The notes under the pieces were generated by a model, which was not told the DNA's origin, ran no database searches, and worked only from the letters and a program-made list of their open reading frames with translations. Shown here piece after piece: positions 15,001 through 18,386 of a stretch of DNA of 18,386 bases (positions are counted from its first letter, which is position 1; each line of letters begins with the position of its first letter). The stretch lies in contig DKQD01000127.1 of assembly GCA_002474345.1 (NCBI GenBank), positions 1 to 18,386 on the forward strand. The letters run 5' to 3'. Source of the DNA: Bacteriovoracaceae bacterium UBA7317. Lineage in GTDB: Bacteria; Bdellovibrionota; Bacteriovoracia; Bacteriovoracales; Bacteriovoracaceae. Made by a program: the position numbers and the translations under genes.

Positions 15001-15228
15001 ACAGTTAATTCTAGTCACTTTTCCGAAGAAAAAAATTATATTTTAAATTCACAAAATTTTTACGAGGCATTCTTTTTCTCTACAGGTATCCTTATAAATG
15101 GTAGTGAATGGACAGGTATACCTGATTATTGCCGTTTTGTTTTATCAGTCTCTGAAAAAGAGTTTCAGGAGGGTGTTAAAGCTGTTGAGAGTTTTTCAAA
15201 AAAGGTTGATTTAGAGGGAAAAGAATGA
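12001..15228 (+). CDS. Methionine S-methyltransferase-like protein, plant-type architecture
   Basis: A 1075-residue protein that matches, from end to end, the layout of plant methionine S-methyltransferase (MMT), which makes S-methylmethionine from methionine and SAM. Residues ~5-335 hold the SAM-dependent methyltransferase: WSFTFYEGL (94-102), motif I ELGCGNGW (117-124), acidic loop YGLDINPRA (139-147), and the catalytic-face motif VIGCIPQVLSPDP (200-212), then NLGGRPG (270-276). Residues ~400-640 look like a degenerate aminotransferase-type domain. Residues ~690-1070 form a second fold-type I PLP-like domain with NPTG (834-837), LDHVF (D862), GGVSKLFAAGGLRFGY (possible Schiff-base K897) and a C-terminal CRFVLSV (R1045). 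Automatic labels would likely be 'methyltransferase' or 'class I/II aminotransferase', each covering only part. AAGGA precedes the ATG. Its TGA overlaps the next gene's ATG, so the two are coupled. The family call is strong; activity is inferred. Confidence 0.9.
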   Translation: MTHFSIENFLKECELSSQKAYEAFKGILFESSEIEEIKNTYECLNLLFEFYEKENDKDIFLEKYHFNFKTILLGGHRNKLRLIQFPSIFSPEEWSFTFYEGLSRLPHSTFTGKKISELGCGNGWICLSLALNTDLDFIYGLDINPRAIICAKLNLAFNSFDQDGKAAKTYSGKNLWESVLFEESDLLSLIIEKEIFLDKVIGCIPQVLSPDPEKLIQNISEHSSDEQLYDLSNYCSIKGHLEDEFGLGLIASALEESLQVLKAGGSVIMNLGGRPGTAILEELFKRRGFTVNKLWSTKVLQAEDTDIKVLVEIEKRTGHKFEFFMGLDAREPINAQTAEVFSKNGGRIAHSLSVYEAHLPKRREVKNILNFLESDSFSEAKQLMDLYSNEKDIFEERVNFLSELSEVLRSPSLLPYEKTQGRSELRMKLSRFLTSYYHLPVNQDQILISPSRHECINNILLLYRPKLVLIDEVLFDQDPQLKRMSEFYPWEVESFACPRRVKLIEDLVEKLKPDLLVCFFNTFENELEENVERIFNVTKENSTRLILDMSDYFDISSQPQKNAILSYLREKSLPDHVIINCDLFKNRVYENLRLCFSLIGNAPLVQQLNSAAELSYSRTPILTQFYYEVLLDELLSFRLLEDGQKKEVSLKRGVSNDIEKKFKPLAVDAVEMMEHPSMARERLPRDDKTVRLDYGENSFPIPKDLRIDLFEGFLRNPFSLNKQDYEPDEDLKRMFEKSFGFTRGELHKKSFIYGNGIAPLFHSLSKICAIEKYPIIFPQGAYGEFVACAGFVGADASTFSTEEKDSFKFTPSALNKALENKKGAYVFLNFPVVNPTGALYREEEIIELIEVIKSHQARLILDHVFNGLEFDSTIKMTKIGKVLNDDFEWVMLGGVSKLFAAGGLRFGYALCSHSEIAKNLSEMNSFEPHFATLYAVKKIIKKFNDSHPSLVTFLAEQRSLLRNRALFLTKKLKEARWDVLPAEGGLFLVAAPRSYFGKKITVNSSHFSEEKNYILNSQNFYEAFFFSTGILINGSEWTGIPDYCRFVLSVSEKEFQEGVKAVESFSKKVDLEGKE

Positions 15229-18200
15229 ACCATACAATCTATGTAAGTAAAAGGTCTGTTTTAGGTCAAGGAATTAGTTTTCAAGACCTTAATTTGCTTC
15301 TAGAGACTATTGAAGATGTAGAGATAGTTGAGTGGAATGCTCACCAGGGTAATTGGGTTAAAGAGATCTCCAACCTTGTCAGTAATGGTGTTTCAACTGT
15401 AATCATTCCATCTGTTTGGGCCCTAACTGCTCCCGATAGTCTTCCCGGAGACTTTCTTGATGCTTTGAATTCTGGAAGGGTTAGAATTGTTTATTTTAAT
15501 AAAAAGCTTGATGCCCCTAATTACACATTTCCTAGTTTAAGTATACCTAGCGATAGGGGAAGTTTAATTCTTGAAGCCATGGTAAATTTAATGGGAGATA
15601 GTGTAGATAGAGGTTTACACTCTTTCTTTCCTCAACAAACAGAAGTTTTGGCCCATAATAATATAACGGGTCTAGAGACACTCTCATTTGATCTAGAACA
15701 ACTTTTTAAAGAATTTCTTAAAAAAGTTAAAAAGCTAATGCTTCACAAAGTTAAGGTAAGTATCGCTTTAAAGTCACTCATAAGATGGATTTATGATCAT
15801 GAAGCAAAAAGGCCTGATAAAATAGAAATAAGTTTAGGTTTTGCTAATAACTTATTTGGCTTTTCATGCCGCTGGAAAACGAGTTTATCTAATGTTAAAG
15901 CGCTAGTTGAGGAAAATAATTCTTTAACAGGAATTGCTTCATCCACCAGTTCTCTTTGGTTTAATTTTTTTCCAGAAAATAATACTATTGAGGCTTTTGG
16001 GTTAATTTCTTTTGCAATGGACGCTCAAAACTCTTTTCCACAAATTACGAATGCTTACTCTTTAGGTTTAAAAATTTTTCCTGTGGGTGGCAGTTCAGTT
16101 AACTCATTAATTGAAACTTTTGGGATCGCTGATTCCCAAAACTTAATTTTGAAGAAGTATGTTGGAATTAAAAAAGAAGAGTTAGAAGAACGTGATGTAA
16201 GACCAGAAACAGAAAAAATGGAAATAGGAACTGGCCATGGTATTTATGTCGTGAAAACTGCAATTTCAGGGCATGGGGTAACTCTAAAGGATTTGAGCTC
16301 TATTATCGAAGCTAGCGGCGGTGTTAAGATACAAAACTGGAATGCAACTCAAGAGAATTGGATGAACGAGGCTGTCTCCCTTGTTGGGGATGAAGTCGTT
16401 ACTCTTTTTGTCCCCTCACTTTGGCTTCTTGAAGGAAAGAATGAGCCAGATTTATTTATCAAGCATGTTAGAGATGGAAAATTAAGGATTTCTTGTCTTC
16501 AAAAAAAGGGCGAGTTACCCTATTTTAAGTTACCGATTCTCTCCATACCAAGTGATCGAGGAAGTTTAATATTAGAAGGGATGGTTCCTCTTGTGGGTCA
16601 AGCTCACTACTCTGGAATTCATGCTTTGTTTCCAGTTAATACAAATATTTATTCAATGGCCAAAACAACTGAGTTGAACAGAGCTTCAAAGTCTTTGGAT
16701 ACCTTATATGATAGTTTAATGAAGAAAGCTAGAAAGCTTATGCTTCATAAAACTAAAGTAGCAGTTGGTGCAAAAACTATTCTTCACGCTGTGACAATGA
16801 TTGAACCAAACCCTCCTAAAAATGTAGAAATGAAAATGGGTTATGCTAATAACCTTTTTGCTCTCTCAATAAGATGGAAGACAGGCAAAAACTCTGTTTT
16901 GGATTGGTCAAAGGATATACCAGTTTGGAAGAAAATATGCTCTTCGACTTCCGGTAGCTGGTTTAACTTTTTTCCTAAAACAAGTGAAGTGGAAGCTCTT
17001 ATTTTGTACAGTTTTGCGATCGATGGTGAGAACTCAGTTCCGGCCATAGACAATGCTTATTCTCTTGGTGTCGATATCTTTACAGAGATGAGGCTGAAGG
17101 GGCAAGATAAGGTCGAGGAGAAAGAGACAACTCAAGAAATACTCGTTTCTACAACAACCGAAAAGGCACTTCCATCTAACTTTGATAAAGAGGTTGTCAA
17201 TCTCTATTTCGAGGAAGAGGAAATTGAATTGGATGGACCGGTTCTAACTGAAACAGATGAAAGGGAAGAGCTAAGTTTGGGTGATGAAGAAATCGAGATC
17301 CAGCCTGAACAGGCTTTATTGAACAAAAAGACTCATACCATTTTGTATGTAAAAAAAGTTTTTGACCATTATTCTTTTAACGAAAAAGAACTTACCGAAA
17401 TACTATTAAAAAGTGCAAGATACAATGTTGTTAAACTTTGGAACATAGAGCAAATAGATTGGGTTGTAGAGTTGAGCCGGATGAAAATGGAAGGTATCTT
17501 TTCCGTTTTGGTTCCTCCAGCTTGGCTGAGAGAGCTGCCATTTCAACTTCCCACAAATTTTGAAAAAAGAATTGAGAGGGGTGAGTTAAGAATAATAAGT
17601 TTCAACAAAAAGCATGATCCTGCCAATAGCTTTGTACCAGGTTTATTTATTCCAATAGATAGAGGGCGTACAGTATTTAAAAACTTTCTAACTCTTCTTG
17701 CGAGACCTTTCTATGGTGGAATTTATAGCATTTTTCCGTCAGGGCAAAAAATATTTACGACTGAATTTCAGTGTGATGATAAAGATCGGATTAAAGGAAA
17801 CCTTGAAGCTCTCTTTAATAATCTCCAAAAAGAGGGAGTAGACCTCAAAGATTTTTCATTAAAACTAAACCTGGCCATAAAAAGCATTTTGAACTTTGTA
17901 AAGAAAGAGTCAGGGAACGAGGGTCGCGTTGTTAGTATTCAAATGAGTAGTTTCGAGAATTACCTTGCTTTTTCTCTTAGGTGGAAAACAGGAATAAACT
18001 CTGCAAAAGCATGGATAAGTGATGAGACATCCTGGAAAAATATATGTTCCACTTCATCTGGTTTTTGGTTTAACTACTTATCAGAGGCGAAGGAAATAGA
18101 AGCCATTTCTCTTTACATCTTGGACGACGTTTCTAAATTAACGACACCAAGCATGTCGAATTCTTACCCCATGGCCTTTGAAATATTTAATCAATTTAGG

Positions 18201-18386
18201 AAAGACCTTTCATTGAAAGAAGAAGAAAGTGATATTGATGGAGAAGAGGTATGCAGACTTCTTAAGGGTTTTTATGAATCAGAGGGCTCAGATTTAAAAG
18301 ATGAAGAAGTTTCCTTCACGGATAAAGAACTAGACCCCTACCAAAATGATGCTGACGAAGTTATTGGTGAAGAAGCAGTCATTGGT
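15225..18386 (+). CDS. Large unrecognised protein with three tandem domains, 3' end outside window
   Basis: The frame opens at ATG 15225, inside the stop of the previous gene (ATGA), with GAGGG 6 nt upstream, and runs 1054 codons without a stop to the right edge. I do not recognise it. Three copies of a ~285-residue unit are visible (residues 3-290, 338-624, 703-993). Shared marks, in order, are WN-x2-Q-x2-W (W37, W372, W739), IPSDRGSL or IPIDRG (107, 441, 809), LMLHK-x-KV in the first two, NNLF-x2-S-x-RWKT (208, 542, 911), a Ser/Thr-rich run leading to WFNFF or WFNY (239, 573, 942), and NAYSLG or NSYPMA (276, 610, 979). Copies one and two keep a 334-residue period; copy three is displaced by a longer acidic linker. 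There is no signal peptide or membrane segment, so it is probably cytoplasmic. Coupling to the MMT-like gene suggests a joint function. The tail after 994 is acidic. Confidence 0.9.
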   Translation, partial: MNHTIYVSKRSVLGQGISFQDLNLLLETIEDVEIVEWNAHQGNWVKEISNLVSNGVSTVIIPSVWALTAPDSLPGDFLDALNSGRVRIVYFNKKLDAPNYTFPSLSIPSDRGSLILEAMVNLMGDSVDRGLHSFFPQQTEVLAHNNITGLETLSFDLEQLFKEFLKKVKKLMLHKVKVSIALKSLIRWIYDHEAKRPDKIEISLGFANNLFGFSCRWKTSLSNVKALVEENNSLTGIASSTSSLWFNFFPENNTIEAFGLISFAMDAQNSFPQITNAYSLGLKIFPVGGSSVNSLIETFGIADSQNLILKKYVGIKKEELEERDVRPETEKMEIGTGHGIYVVKTAISGHGVTLKDLSSIIEASGGVKIQNWNATQENWMNEAVSLVGDEVVTLFVPSLWLLEGKNEPDLFIKHVRDGKLRISCLQKKGELPYFKLPILSIPSDRGSLILEGMVPLVGQAHYSGIHALFPVNTNIYSMAKTTELNRASKSLDTLYDSLMKKARKLMLHKTKVAVGAKTILHAVTMIEPNPPKNVEMKMGYANNLFALSIRWKTGKNSVLDWSKDIPVWKKICSSTSGSWFNFFPKTSEVEALILYSFAIDGENSVPAIDNAYSLGVDIFTEMRLKGQDKVEEKETTQEILVSTTTEKALPSNFDKEVVNLYFEEEEIELDGPVLTETDEREELSLGDEEIEIQPEQALLNKKTHTILYVKKVFDHYSFNEKELTEILLKSARYNVVKLWNIEQIDWVVELSRMKMEGIFSVLVPPAWLRELPFQLPTNFEKRIERGELRIISFNKKHDPANSFVPGLFIPIDRGRTVFKNFLTLLARPFYGGIYSIFPSGQKIFTTEFQCDDKDRIKGNLEALFNNLQKEGVDLKDFSLKLNLAIKSILNFVKKESGNEGRVVSIQMSSFENYLAFSLRWKTGINSAKAWISDETSWKNICSTSSGFWFNYLSEAKEIEAISLYILDDVSKLTTPSMSNSYPMAFEIFNQFRKDLSLKEEESDIDGEEVCRLLKGFYESEGSDLKDEEVSFTDKELDPYQNDADEVIGEEAVIG
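15231..16094 (+). repeat. Tandem domain copy 1 (coding)
   Basis: First of three copies of the unrecognised unit, residues 3-290 of the large protein. It carries IPSDRGSLILE at 107-117, NNLFGFSCRWKT at 208-219 and SSTSSLWFNFFPE at 239-251. It is followed by a charged linker of about 47 residues. At DNA level short blocks (around 15543 and 15735) are still close to copy 2. Confidence 0.85.
16236..17096 (+). repeat. Tandem domain copy 2 (coding)
   Basis: Second copy, residues 338-624, in register with copy 1 at a 334-residue offset for four separate motifs: IPSDRG at 441, NNLFALSIRWKT at 542, SSTSGSWFNFF at 573 and NAYSLG at 610. It ends in a strongly acidic linker (625-702) rich in Glu and Asp. 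Confidence 0.85.
17331..18203 (+). repeat. Tandem domain copy 3, diverged (coding)
   Basis: Third copy, residues 703-993. It keeps the WN-x2-Q-x2-W motif (739), IPIDRGR in place of IPSDRGS (809), YLAFSLRWKT (913-922), the WFNY variant (948-951) and NSYPMAFEIF. The LMLHK block is lost and the WFNFF motif has changed, so this copy has diverged most and may have lost or changed its role. Confidence 0.8.

Noticed and set aside
16841..17053. 70-codon frame on the minus strand inside the triplicated protein gene
   Set aside because: It lies wholly opposite conserved motifs (RWKT, WFNFF) of domain copy 2, has no Shine-Dalgarno and no protein-like pattern; it is a shadow of the real gene.

Overview
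This is an AT-rich bacterial window carrying dense, short-spaced genes, GTG and TTG starts with good Shine-Dalgarno sites, and a classical pyrimidine operon. I cannot place the organism from sequence alone. The low GC, the membrane histidine kinase and the mix of genes would fit a Bdellovibrionota/Bacteriovorax-like bacterium, but that is a weak guess. I see no tRNA, rRNA, CRISPR array, insertion sequence or phage gene.

Layout. (1) 1-6511, minus strand, read right to left: pyrB, then a single-polypeptide carA-carB fusion, then pyrF, then a 65-residue ribbon-helix-helix-like protein, then the first 30 codons of an exported protein that runs off the left edge. Spacings of 12, -1, 26 and 9 nt argue for one transcript. 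Together the enzymes make carbamoyl phosphate, join it to aspartate, and at the far end of the pathway decarboxylate OMP to UMP. pyrC, pyrD and pyrE are not here. (2) 6625-8797, plus strand, divergent from pyrB: an unrecognised protein with a possible PD-(D/E)XK nuclease-like signature, followed by a protein with a GmhB-like HAD phosphatase domain behind an unrecognised N-terminal region. (3) 8938-10330: a very small ankyrin-like protein (+), an acylphosphatase (-), a possible small membrane ORF (+), and a PlsC-like acyltransferase (+). (4) 10358-11824, minus strand: an orphan sensor histidine kinase. (5) 12001-18386, plus strand: a 1075-residue protein that reads end to end like the plant methionine S-methyltransferase (methyltransferase followed by aminotransferase-like regions). 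Its stop codon overlaps the ATG of a very large ORF that is still open at the right edge (1054 codons).

The most interesting part is the right end. The open ORF consists of three tandem copies of a ~285-residue unit that I do not recognise, separated by charged or acidic linkers. Its start is fused to the end of the methionine S-methyltransferase-like gene by an ATGA overlap, so the two products are probably made together. An S-methylmethionine-forming enzyme of the plant architecture, coupled to a triplicated protein of unknown fold, is the best candidate in this window for an undescribed system. The second notable feature is the carA-carB gene fusion inside a bacterial pyr operon.
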